Shown here piece after piece: positions 1 through 7,938 of a DNA stretch of 64,000 bases (its first letter is position 1; each line of letters starts with the position of its first letter). This DNA is from Bacillus_BD sp963787345. Lineage in GTDB: Bacteria > Bacillota > Bacilli > Bacillales > Cytobacillaceae. The notes beneath the pieces were generated by a model. The model saw only the letters and a list, made by a program, of their open reading frames with translations. It was not told the DNA's origin and searched no databases. A program made the translations under genes and the position numbers. The stretch lies in NCBI GenBank assembly GCA_963787345.1, contig CAWBCW010000026.1, positions 310,001-374,000 of the forward strand, in the 5' to 3' direction.

Positions 1-1194
1 TTCTTCAGTAATTCTTGAATTTGATGGATGAACGTTGGATCCAGCTTAATCCAACGGCCCGCGTATATAGACGAGTTTTCGCTTTTCCTCAACAAGCTGG
101 TTGAATTCTTCCTCTGAGAGGTCTACACCATTCATAGAAAAGCGCCAGTCATAATCAAGAACAGCCTGTAAACCGACAAAAGACTTTCGGTGGCTAGAGG
201 CAGTCCCTTTCACTTTGGCTTTCACTTTGAGGTTGGCATCTTTCATCGCTTGCCACCAGGAAGGGAGGAGAATATCGACCCCTAAGGCGAGTAGCGTTTC
301 GCTTGCCTCAGTTAAAAAAATCCAAGCTTCTTCCTCTGTTAGTTTATCCGTCAGCTCTTTATTCCCTGCAAGCCATGGAAAGAGACGAATCCAGCGTTGT
401 TGCTCTTGATCAATCCCATCTAAAAAGGGAAGCCAGGACTTAAGATAGCTGCTTTCATTCCCGTAATCGATAACATGAGAAGGGTCCTCTTTGTCGCGGA
501 GAAACAGTTCCAGTGACCAAAAGCCACTTATGTCAGTAGGTTCCTCAAGTTTTATTCCAATAGAAAACGGAACTGAGTTTTCTGTAATGCCCATCCAAAC
601 TCGAAAGCTTTCTTCATCAAAGAATGCAGCCAGCTGATTAGGCGGAATTGTTCCCTCACGTAACGTTTTGATTTTCTCGCCAAACTTCGTTTTTAGCTCG
701 TTATTCTGCTCCAAGTAATCATTTAAGGAATGATTAAACCAGGCTTTCATAAAGGGAAGGACATGTTCTTGCTCCCAAAACGCAGGAACAAATTCGTCGA
801 TGACCCGATCGGGCAGGGACCAGCGAAATTCATCCTGCTCCCATGCTGAAAAGTCCGGCATCCATTCTTTTTCAAGAATTGCATCATGAATGGTATGGGC
901 AGAGGCAAGACAAAGCTGAGCAGTATCATTCCAATCCCAGTCGACCATGCGGTTAAATTGATCATGGGCAAAAAGGGTTGCGAGCTGCCAACCGTTCAAA
1001 ACAATTCCTTCAACATTTTCAACAATCAACGTCTCGACCATCGTGCCGTAAAAGCTTTCCTTATGATAATTAAACAGTAAGTACTGCCATGTCGATGGAG
1101 GGAGAGGTCGATTATTTCCATCGACAGCATTTATAAAAAAACGGTCACTATCCAAATCAGTTACGTTAATTATGATATATCTTGTTTTAAGCAT
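1..1194 (-). pseudogene. SNF2-family helicase, N-terminal helicase-associated region; frameshifted and cut by the window start
   Basis: Minus-strand gene whose 3' part lies outside the window. The product resembles the N-terminal region of bacterial SNF2 helicases of the YwqA type, including a LLPSWW motif and a C-terminal stretch DWRFSMNGVDLSEEEF. The reading frame closes at a TAA at 46-48. If one G of the GGG run at 58-60 is dropped, the frame continues open to position 1 as G-R-W-I-K-L-D-P, which is what this family normally shows next. So there is a one-base insertion, either a real mutation or a sequence error. The ATG at 1194 overlaps the stop of the SWIM gene by 8 bases, suggesting translational coupling. 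The helicase motor domains are not visible here. Confidence 0.75.
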
Positions 1195-2794
1195 CAATCA
1201 GTTTTCCCCTTTTACATTCTTCTTGGAAGGCACGCATGCGTTTAGTCCGGGATAGTAGAATGTCGAAGTACTCTTCCCACTCATCAAGGCGCTTCATTTT
1301 CCGATAAAGCGTACGAAGTTTTTTTAACTTACGAACGGCTTGGCGATAGTGTGCTCGATTTCTTCCATTAAGATCGGCTTGAATGGCTTGATGATAAAGT
1401 GGAAGTAGAACCTTGGGTGCCTCGACCTGCAAGGTTTTTAACGATTCCTTCGATACAGACTCAAGGTTAAATCCAATATATGTCTGCAGCTCCATCCATT
1501 TTCCATATTCCTTTTTTTCTAAAAGGAAATATTGGTAATCGTGAAAACTATGAGGGAGCAAATTCACATAAGCCCTTTCTATTAAATCGGGGCGATCGTT
1601 CTCGGTGCAATAGGGCCTGATCGCTTTCAGTGTTTTATACATAAACTGACGGGCTGCAAAATAATCTGTTTGGCCTTTTAAATAATCTTTGATCAGACCA
1701 ATAAAGTGAACGATGTAAAATTCCTTTTGCTTCGTATCAAGAACATCAAACCAATAGAAAAAGTAAGGTGTAATCTCAGCATCACATGCAATCACTCGTT
1801 CTCGGGCTTCTTTATGATTCCCGAGGAGCAGATGCAAATGAATCAATCCAACTGTAATGGAAAAATGGGGAGAAGAGTGTTCGGAAAGCTGGTTTATCAT
1901 CTCTTCACGCCAGTCTCTATTTTTAAATAGATCTGACCATAAAATACGGAATAGATGGATTCGTTCATAATCAAAGCTGGCGTCTTCCGTAATCAGTCTG
2001 GTTGTTTCGTGCCTTAGCTTGTCAATGAATTTATCAAAGGCAAACGGCAGAGATTGTACCGAAAATTTATCTGTAAATTGCTCAACATCATCGAGTATAT
2101 TTTGAAAAAGATGGCGGTAATGATGGTTGATCGTCTTTTCATCATGCTGTAAATCAATACTGAGTTCCAATAGTTTTTGAAACGAAATGACTCCTGAAAC
2201 AAGCCCGTATAAACTTTTCCACTCCTTCGTTAAAGGAGCGCCCGCGGTAATCCGGCGTTCATACACGGAAAAGAGCTCATTGATTAAATATGGCTTAAGT
2301 TCGTCGTTTCCTTTCATGATCACGTCGAAGTTCTCGCGTAAAGCCGCCGTCCAATTTTCGTAATCAGGCATTGCTTGTCCAGTGTTTTTCAATAAATCCT
2401 TCGCGCGCATAAGACCAAGTGACTTTGCCCTCTGTTGCTCATGGTGGGGACGGCGCCACTCCTCTGCCCAAGCCGAGACCGAACTCTGATGGGAAAGAAG
2501 CTGAAAGAACGCAGCCATTTGGTGACGGCAAATACCTTCTCCAGGGCATGAGCACTCGCTTAAATAAGGAAGATTCAAGTCTAGCTTAATTTTCACAGGC
2601 GTTACATCTTGGACTGCACCGGTCACAAAATCGTCTTTCTCCAGTTTTAATTGGAGTACTGAGCCTTGGCGGAACAAAAGTAATCCTCGCTGGACGACCT
2701 GTCCGTCCTCTGCAACCTCAGGCTTCAGGTTCTCCTTTAAAAAATCTGAAAACCACTGCAAAGGCTCTACAAAATGCTCTGGAATCAACTCCAC
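1187..2794 (-). CDS. SWIM zinc finger family protein (YwqB-like)
   Basis: Product of about 535 residues. The SWIM signature C-S-C-P-(x)4-C-R-H-Q lies near residue 107 of the frame (around 2540-2500). SWIM proteins of this type sit beside SNF2 helicases in Bacillus and are thought to bind nucleic acid or protein, but the role is not established. I chose the GTG at 2794 rather than the ATG nine codons upstream: AGGAGG stands 7 bases before the GTG, and the longer version would start inside or upstream of that ribosome binding site. The rest is helical with tetratricopeptide-like character and no recognised catalytic motif. It precedes and overlaps the SNF2 gene, so the two probably form one operon. 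Confidence 0.85.
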   Translation of the reverse strand: MELIPEHFVEPLQWFSDFLKENLKPEVAEDGQVVQRGLLLFRQGSVLQLKLEKDDFVTGAVQDVTPVKIKLDLNLPYLSECSCPGEGICRHQMAAFFQLLSHQSSVSAWAEEWRRPHHEQQRAKSLGLMRAKDLLKNTGQAMPDYENWTAALRENFDVIMKGNDELKPYLINELFSVYERRITAGAPLTKEWKSLYGLVSGVISFQKLLELSIDLQHDEKTINHHYRHLFQNILDDVEQFTDKFSVQSLPFAFDKFIDKLRHETTRLITEDASFDYERIHLFRILWSDLFKNRDWREEMINQLSEHSSPHFSITVGLIHLHLLLGNHKEARERVIACDAEITPYFFYWFDVLDTKQKEFYIVHFIGLIKDYLKGQTDYFAARQFMYKTLKAIRPYCTENDRPDLIERAYVNLLPHSFHDYQYFLLEKKEYGKWMELQTYIGFNLESVSKESLKTLQVEAPKVLLPLYHQAIQADLNGRNRAHYRQAVRKLKKLRTLYRKMKRLDEWEEYFDILLSRTKRMRAFQEECKRGKLIDA

Positions 2795-2924
2795 AACACC
2801 ACCTCCTCTAAAAAAATCCATATTCTCCTATTATACAACTCCTAGAAGAGGGTGCAAACAACCTGCGAATCAGGAAGGTGATTCCTATGTGTCAATAAGA
2901 TATAAACCTCCGCATGAGTAAGCC

Positions 2925-2941
2925 CACAGTGAAACACTGTG
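2925..2941. repeat. Short inverted repeat upstream of the YIP1 gene
   Basis: CACAGTG and CACTGTG are separated by AAA, and a third ACACTGT follows at about 2959. It lies in the 200-base gap between the divergent SWIM and YIP1 genes. It could be an operator or a small RNA hairpin. There is no T tract, so it is not a terminator. Confidence 0.35.
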
Positions 2942-3028
2942 CTTGGTTCCATATCTAAACACTGTATTTTCCGTCAAAATGCGGTAAAATGAGTAAATAG
3001 AATACAAACTATTGGAGGATGGTAGAGT

Positions 3029-3691
3029 ATGTTTCAGGTCCGGCTTTTCAAAGGGTTGAAGGAACCACATCATACAGCGGAGCAATTAGGAAAAGCCGAA
3101 ACTTTAACGGGGTTTTGGAAAAAGCTATTTCTTCTATTAATATTTACTTTTCTACTGTCTTTCATTGCCTCATTTCTAGGAATTGGAAACGACATTCTCT
3201 CGCCTGAACTCAATGAACGCTCAACTACGGAATTTGAAGCGATCAAGAGTCTGTTTGCAGTCGGATATATTATCTGGGCACTGGTTGAAGCACTGTTCAT
3301 CCTGCTGATTCCAGCTTTGTTTTTCTGGGCTATTTCTGACCTGGAATGGAAAAAGTTCATTGTGGTACAGCAAGGGGTACTTACGATTTCTTTACTAGAA
3401 AAAGCGGCTTATCTTCCATTTGTGATTTTCTTAGGCCTAGCACCAGACATATCTAATCCATTTTCGCTTGGCATCATTGGTCAATATTTCACAGATCAAA
3501 CTTTCATCTTATTGATCTTATCGCATATTTCAATTTTTAAAATTTGGGCTGTGATTCTGCAATACAAATACATAAAAGTTCTAGCGGATAAGTCCGCGAA
3601 AAGGACCATTCTATATGTAGTTGGGTTTAATGTGATTGTTTTATTAATATCTATATTTCTCAATATGATGAATCTGGAAACATTGTTATAG
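3029..3691 (+). CDS. YIP1 family membrane protein
   Basis: Predicted integral membrane protein of 220 residues. Hydrophobic segments lie near residues 34-52, 76-98, 113-135, 157-170 and 195-215, as in YIP1 family proteins. The ATG at 3029 has GGAGGATGG about 7 bases upstream. The next gene, an HlyD-like adaptor, starts 12 bases after the stop, so the two are co-transcribed. In Bacillus subtilis a YIP1 protein (YknW) and an adaptor (YknX) work with an ABC transporter (YknYZ) in resistance to the SdpC toxin. Here no ABC genes follow. Assignment to the family is firm; function is inferred from that comparison only. Confidence 0.8.
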   Translation: MFQVRLFKGLKEPHHTAEQLGKAETLTGFWKKLFLLLIFTFLLSFIASFLGIGNDILSPELNERSTTEFEAIKSLFAVGYIIWALVEALFILLIPALFFWAISDLEWKKFIVVQQGVLTISLLEKAAYLPFVIFLGLAPDISNPFSLGIIGQYFTDQTFILLILSHISIFKIWAVILQYKYIKVLADKSAKRTILYVVGFNVIVLLISIFLNMMNLETLL

Positions 3692-3702
3692 GGGGTGTGG
3701 AA

Positions 3703-4902
3703 ATGAAGTGGAAAGTGATAATCGTTGGGATAGCAGTCGCATTATTACTCGGAATCAATCTTTTTTTAATTCTAAAAGAGGATAGTAAAGTAGAGAGGTC
3801 ACTTTTTGTACAGCAGTGGGTTAGTGCCAAAGAGCAAGATTTGCAGGAAACGCTTGTTAAGGATGGGGTCTCGGCACCGCTTGAGGAGCAGCATATCTAT
3901 TATGATGAAAATAAGGGCAGTTTCGAAGGATTTGTTGTGAAAGAAGGGGACGAGGTAACGACTGGAACAGAGTTATTTTACTATTCTATTGACTCTTATA
4001 CTGATGCTGTGAACGTTCTACAATCGGAGCGGGATCGTGTTAAAAGGCAGTTAGAGGGCCTCGAGAAGCAAAGAACCAATCTCGGGAGCCTTTTGACAAG
4101 TTCAAGTATGGGCATGTTTGATGACCTAATAACAGATGATCCGTCTGTTGAAATCGACTTATATGCGACAGAGGCTGAAATCAGTAAGCTGGAAAGTGAG
4201 CTGGAAATGTACGATGAACGGATTGCCTCGATTGATGAAAAGTTGCCATATCTTCATGAAATTAGTGATATGGATGGCGTAGTGAAAAGGATTAATAAGG
4301 ATTTGTCTAATCCCATTATGACTTTAGCCTCAAAGGAACCAATGATTATCGGGTATGTTTCGGAAGGGGAGCACGTTAAGCTTGAGCCGGGGCTCGAAGT
4401 GACGATTACTTTAAAAAATAGGAATAAGGCGTACGAAGGAAGAGTTGAAGCCGTGGCTGCGTTTCCTGACCGTGAACCTGACGTTAAAGAGGAAAGCAGA
4501 TATGCCTTCAAGGTTGTTCCAACAGACTCTATTGAGGATTTGACCCATGGTTCGCACGTGGATATCAAAATTATTACGCAAGAGATACAAGACGCAATTA
4601 CCGTACCGCATCAAAGTCTTCATCAATCACAACTATATGTTCTTCAAGATGGGCAGATCGAAAAACGTGATGTTACGACGGGACTGCGAGTGGGTACGAC
4701 TCAAGAGATTGTTACAGGATTAGAAGTGGAGGAAGTGTTGCTGCGGAAACCGATCCGTTTTGAAGGGGAAACAGCTGTCTTTTATACTCCATTGCATGTA
4801 AATCGCTGGGAAAAGGAAATGTTTAATGCATTGCGGAAAAAAGAAATGTTGAAAATGGTCGGGAAAGGTTTCTTTTCAGCGCAAGCGGGAGGAATGGGTT
4901 AA
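3703..4902 (+). CDS. HlyD/RND-type periplasmic adaptor-like protein
   Basis: Membrane-fusion (adaptor) protein of 399 residues. It has an N-terminal membrane anchor (about residues 3-25), a lipoyl-like segment (F-E-G-F-V-V-K-E-G-D near residue 85), a coiled-coil hairpin (about 105-180), then the second lipoyl half and beta-barrel domains. Such proteins link an inner transporter to export across the envelope. The ATG at 3703 was preferred to the GTG at 3697 because AGGGGGTG ends too close to the GTG. It pairs with the YIP1 gene just upstream. No ABC ATPase or permease follows: a strong terminator comes next. The partner transporter, if any, must be encoded elsewhere. Confidence 0.8.
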   Translation: MKWKVIIVGIAVALLLGINLFLILKEDSKVERSLFVQQWVSAKEQDLQETLVKDGVSAPLEEQHIYYDENKGSFEGFVVKEGDEVTTGTELFYYSIDSYTDAVNVLQSERDRVKRQLEGLEKQRTNLGSLLTSSSMGMFDDLITDDPSVEIDLYATEAEISKLESELEMYDERIASIDEKLPYLHEISDMDGVVKRINKDLSNPIMTLASKEPMIIGYVSEGEHVKLEPGLEVTITLKNRNKAYEGRVEAVAAFPDREPDVKEESRYAFKVVPTDSIEDLTHGSHVDIKIITQEIQDAITVPHQSLHQSQLYVLQDGQIEKRDVTTGLRVGTTQEIVTGLEVEEVLLRKPIRFEGETAVFYTPLHVNRWEKEMFNALRKKEMLKMVGKGFFSAQAGGMG

Positions 4903-4920
4903 CTTATTATAAACAGGAAA

Positions 4921-4966
4921 AAAAGAAGAGCATCCATTTTAGAAAATGGATGCTCTTCTTTTTTTA
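4921..4966 (+). terminator. Rho-independent terminator after the YIP1/adaptor operon
   Basis: A 16-base perfect stem (4925-4940 with 4943-4958) is followed by seven T residues. It ends the two-gene YIP1/adaptor unit and confirms that no ABC transporter genes belong to that operon. Confidence 0.92.
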
Positions 4967-4984
4967 AAATCGATTGATGATTAC

Positions 4985-5040
4985 TTGACCAATTGATAAG
5001 AGTGTTATATATTCATAACATAATGTGATGTATATATAAC
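4985..5040 (+). promoter_or_regulatory. SigA-type promoter with a dyad over the -10, upstream of the XRE regulator
   Basis: TTGACC (4985-4990), a 17-base spacer and TATATT (5008-5013) make a good vegetative promoter. GTTATATAT (5004-5012) and its inverted copy ATATATAAC (5032-5040) flank the start region, one arm covering the -10. This is what autorepression by the XRE protein encoded just downstream would look like. Binding is inferred. Confidence 0.65.
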
Positions 5041-5069
5041 ATTTTCGTTTTGAAGGAAGGTAATTCCAG

Positions 5070-5273
5070 GTGTTGAGAACTAAACTAAAGGAATATCGAG
5101 CAAAACAGAATATGAATCAGCAGATACTAGCAAAATTAGTGGGGGTCAGACGAGAAACTATTGGCCATCTTGAACGTGGAAATTATAATCCTTCCCTGAA
5201 GTTAGCGTGGGACATTGCTAAAGTTTTTAATGTTCCGATCGAAGAGATTTTTGAATATGTAGAGGAGGAGTAG
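5070..5273 (+). CDS. Small XRE-family helix-turn-helix regulator
   Basis: A 67-residue protein consisting almost wholly of one XRE helix-turn-helix domain. The recognition region reads R-R-E-T-I-G-H-L-E-R-G, and the protein ends in an acidic tail. It resembles the very small Cro-like regulators (YozG/YvaO size) that Bacillus pairs with a membrane protein gene. Start GTG at 5070, with GGAAGGT 8 bases upstream. A dyad over the promoter suggests autoregulation. The following membrane protein starts 2 bases after the stop, so this is the first gene of a three-gene operon. Confidence 0.88.
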   Translation: MLRTKLKEYRAKQNMNQQILAKLVGVRRETIGHLERGNYNPSLKLAWDIAKVFNVPIEEIFEYVEEE

Positions 5274-5275
5274 CG

Positions 5276-5806
5276 TTGGACGAAAGAGGCCACAGGCTTG
5301 TTTCTGGAGGAATGGGGTTTACACTTGCTCTCGTGTACCTTTATTTTTTTGTTTCATGCATCTGGAAATACGTTACGACAGGGGATATTACGAATAGCAC
5401 GTGGGAGCTTATTTTGATTGTTATGATACCTGTATCGATTGGGTGGTTTGCCCGTAAAGATGAAAGCTTAATGATTCCCAAAATGGGAATAACCGGAAAA
5501 GAACTCCCGATAGAATCTGACAATAAGTCGAAGAGAAAAAGAAAGAAGTATTACTTTTTAGATTCGCTCGGTTTAGCAACGATTTTTTTGATTTTCACCA
5601 TTGTTGATTCGACGTTCATTCAAAAAAAGTGGGATTCCTTTATTTTGTTCTCCCAATGGACTGTTAGTCAAAACATACTGGCTGTACTTGCCTTGGAATT
5701 TCTGTTAAGTATGGTGATCTTTTTTGGGATTACTTACTTGTGGGAGGAATGGAATACGAAGAGATATAATTGGAGGCTAAAGGAATGGGGAGATAGCGGT
5801 GAATAA
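5276..5806 (+). CDS. Membrane protein of unknown function in an XRE-regulated operon
   Basis: A 176-residue protein with four hydrophobic segments (about residues 12-30, 43-58, 95-110 and 135-155), separated in the middle by a strongly basic cytoplasmic stretch (K-S-K-R-K-R-K-K near residue 85). No family is recognised with confidence. It starts with TTG at 5276, supported by GAGGAGGAG about 5 bases upstream, overlapping the end of the XRE gene. Small XRE regulators followed by four-helix membrane proteins are common in Bacillus, and the role of the pair is usually unknown. Confidence 0.7.
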   Translation: MDERGHRLVSGGMGFTLALVYLYFFVSCIWKYVTTGDITNSTWELILIVMIPVSIGWFARKDESLMIPKMGITGKELPIESDNKSKRKRKKYYFLDSLGLATIFLIFTIVDSTFIQKKWDSFILFSQWTVSQNILAVLALEFLLSMVIFFGITYLWEEWNTKRYNWRLKEWGDSGE

Positions 5807-6119
5807 GTATGATGCAAAGATACTGGAAATCGCGTCTAGTAGCGGTACCATTCATGAACTTCTTCGTCGCCCCGTTAGGAACCCTCTTTTTCAACTTATT
5901 GATATAATGCTAAATAATACGTTATGGGCAGTAGATGGGTTGGTATCAAAAGGAGCTTATTATTTGCTTCTTGATGAGACAAAAGCAGACCTCGTTCACA
6001 TCGAACGAAATCTCGATGTTTCCCGTATAGATGTAACAAGTGTTGTAAAAGATTCGGCGAAAAAAAGGTCTTTTGATTTTGAAGGAAACAGGTACAAGCT
6101 TTATCGGAAAATTAGATAG
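5799..6119 (+). CDS. Hypothetical 106-residue protein, third gene of the XRE operon
   Basis: No recognised family. The product is soluble, rich in charged residues, with an amphipathic N-terminal half and a C-terminal segment R-S-F-D-F-E-G-N-R-Y-K-L-Y. It starts with GTG at 5799, inside the last codons of the membrane protein gene, with GGGGAGA about 6 bases before it, so translation is probably coupled. An alternative is that this frame is a non-expressed overlap. The good ribosome site and the operon layout make expression more likely than not. Confidence 0.6.
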   Translation: MNKYDAKILEIASSSGTIHELLRRPVRNPLFQLIDIMLNNTLWAVDGLVSKGAYYLLLDETKADLVHIERNLDVSRIDVTSVVKDSAKKRSFDFEGNRYKLYRKIR

Positions 6120-6129
6120 CGATGATGAT

Positions 6130-6165
6130 AACTCCCACTGGTTTTAGTCATGGGGGTTATTTTAT
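6130..6165 (+). terminator. Probable terminator of the XRE operon
   Basis: AACTCCCA (6130-6137) pairs with TGGGGGTT (6151-6158), one pair being G-U, followed by a T-rich stretch. It sits 10 bases after the last gene of the operon. Confidence 0.55.
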
Positions 6166-6204
6166 CTGTTAAAAAAATGGATGGTTCTTGCCATCCTCAC
6201 AAAA

Positions 6205-6250
6205 TGCAAAAAAGCGCCATCTAAGATCATTTATTGTCGTAGATGGTGCT
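6205..6250 (-). terminator. Terminator of the LysM/NlpC-P60 gene
   Basis: AGCGCCATCTA (6213-6223) pairs with TAGATGGTGCT (6240-6250). Read on the minus strand it ends in a T run, just after the wall-hydrolase stop codon at 6256. Confidence 0.8.
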
Positions 6251-6255
6251 TCTGA

Positions 6256-7524
6256 TTAATAAAACCGCTTAAAGCCTTCGAAGCGTTGAGACCAGTATGA
6301 GGTATCCATACTTGTAATGGTGACGCCTGATGAGCTGGCGTGGATGAACTGGTTATTGCCGACATAAATACCTAAATGGGAAATCCCCTTTTTATATGTA
6401 TTTTCAAAAAATACAAGGTCGCCAAGTTGTGGCTGACTGACTTCGTAGGAACGGTCATAATAGCCTTGAGCTGACGTTCGTGATATGTCATAACCAGCAT
6501 TCTTGAATACATAGTAAATAAAACCACTGCAATCAAATCCTGCTGTTGTGGTTCCGCCCCATTTGTATGGAATTCCAATTAACCTTTTGGCTCAATCGAC
6601 AATCGTTGTGGCAGAAGTCTTAACCTCAGATTCCGCGGGTTTTGAAGTTTGCACGCGAATTCTCTTCATATTGAAGGAGCGCGTACCAGTTACTTTTAGT
6701 TTTTGTCCGGTAAAAATCAAATCGGATGTCAGGCTATTTAGGGATTTGAGTGTTGCGACACTTAAATTAAAGTTTGACGCAATTTTTCCTAACGTATCTC
6801 CACTTTTTATCACATATATGTCTGTTTTTGCATTATCTGTAGTAGGGGTGTCCGCTGGACTTTCAGGTTGCTTCGTTTCCGGAGGAGATGCTGTAGCAGC
6901 CTGGCCGCTTACTCGTAAAGTAGCCCCTGCATAAATTAAATCTGATGTCAGGTTGTTAAGCGCTTTTAACTCCCTAATCGTTGTACTGAATTTCTTGGCA
7001 ATACTTCCTAGTGTATCTCCGCTTTGAATTTTGTAAACGGATGTATTTGCTGTAGAATCCGATGCTGTTTTTACTACCGGAGCGGTTTTTGTGCTTGCTG
7101 AACTTGAACCAGCTAATTGTAAAACTTGTCCGGGATAAATTAGGTGGCCTTTAATATTGTTCCAAGTGACTAATTCAGCAAGGGAAACGCCATGCTGATT
7201 TGCAATCTTTAGCAGGGTGTCTCCAGGTGCCACCGTGTATGTATTCGATGAAGCGGTTGTCGTTACTGCTTTTAAGGTTTCCTGTTGAGACTGTCCTGAT
7301 GATGGTTCTGAGACGATAAGAGTTTGGTTGACATAAATTTTATCTGACTTTAATCCGTTCCAGTGCATTAAGTTGGAAATCGTTGTGTTAAACTTACGAG
7401 CAATTTGTGAAAGGGTATCCCCTTTTTCAACGGTGTATGTATCACTGTCTGCTAATGCAGTTGACGCGCCGAATGCCGATGATACAATAGCGACCGTAGC
7501 AAATGTTGCTACTTTATTTTTCAT
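6256..7524 (-). pseudogene. LysM - NlpC/P60 D,L-endopeptidase (LytE/LytF/CwlS-like), interrupted by an in-frame TGA
   Basis: Secreted peptidoglycan hydrolase. From the ATG at 7524 (AGGAG 11 bases upstream) there is a signal peptide ending near A-L-A-D, then four LysM modules (each with x-G-D-T-L-x-x-I-A) with Ser/Thr-rich linkers. The frame stops at a TGA at 6594-6592. In the same frame beyond it lies a complete NlpC/P60 catalytic domain with the nucleophile in F-D-C-S-G, the G-D-L-V-F-F strand and histidines in S-H-L-G-I-Y and F-I-H-A-S, ending at 6256. The stop replaces a residue just before A-K-R-L-I-G-I-P-Y; a single change of CGA to TGA would explain it. Four LysM units match CwlS of B. 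subtilis. As read, the cell would make a wall-binding protein without catalytic activity. Confidence 0.85.
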
Positions 7525-7640
7525 TTTGACAATCACTCCTAAAAAACTTCATAATATATCAGTATTCTATCATATGAATCTAGCAAACAGGTACCAATTA
7601 TTGAAGATATGTGAAAATTTTGGTAAATGTTGCGAAAATA

Positions 7641-7676
7641 CTAGATTTTATGTAGAATGACTACATGTGAATCTAG
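7641..7676. repeat. Imperfect dyad between the wall hydrolase and a small gene
   Basis: The arms 7641-7655 and 7661-7676 (CTAGATT..ATGTAG and CTACATGTGAATCTAG) form an imperfect palindrome with a 5-base centre. It lies in the divergent gap between the LysM gene and the 49-residue gene. It could be an operator for either; no regulator is identified. Confidence 0.35.
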
Positions 7677-7724
7677 TGAAATAGAAAACTTTGATATAAA
7701 CCAATTTTGAAAGGTGAAAATGTG

Positions 7725-7874
7725 ATGACAGAACAAGAAATTAAAAAGAATCAACTTTTTAAAAATTTGTTAAAAAAAATGTATGAAAAAGGAGAATCGG
7801 AATCTAATATTTCCACGAAAGATCTTTTAAAAGACATGGAAACCGAATTGCGCTACATCCTCCATACTAAGTAA
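7725..7874 (+). CDS. Small 49-residue protein of unknown function
   Basis: ATG at 7725, with GAAAGGTG about 9 bases upstream and a strong terminator directly after the stop at 7874. The product is charged and helical (M-T-E-Q-E-I-K-K-N at the start, L-K-D-M-E-T-E-L-R near the end), without membrane segment or cysteines. I do not recognise the family. The isolated position with its own ribosome site and terminator argues that it is a real single-gene unit. Confidence 0.6.
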   Translation: MTEQEIKKNQLFKNLLKKMYEKGESESNISTKDLLKDMETELRYILHTK

Positions 7875-7878
7875 ACGT

Positions 7879-7906
7879 CCACTTCATAGACTGAAGTGGT
7901 TTTTTT
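7879..7906 (+). terminator. Terminator of the 49-residue gene
   Basis: CCACTTCA (7879-7886) pairs perfectly with TGAAGTGG (7892-7899) and is followed by seven T residues. Confidence 0.9.
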
Positions 7907-7938
7907 AGTTAAAATAATCGAGAAGAGGTGGTGGATTT

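Noticed and set aside
885..1080. Open frames antisense to the SNF2, SWIM, galU, dhbF and other large genes
   Set aside because: They are short, lie inside confident genes in other frames and lack ribosome sites; treated as shadows.
4985..6119. XRE operon as a toxin-antitoxin or phage-defence system
   Set aside because: No toxin or nuclease motif is visible in the partners; only an uncharacterised regulator-membrane protein unit can be supported.
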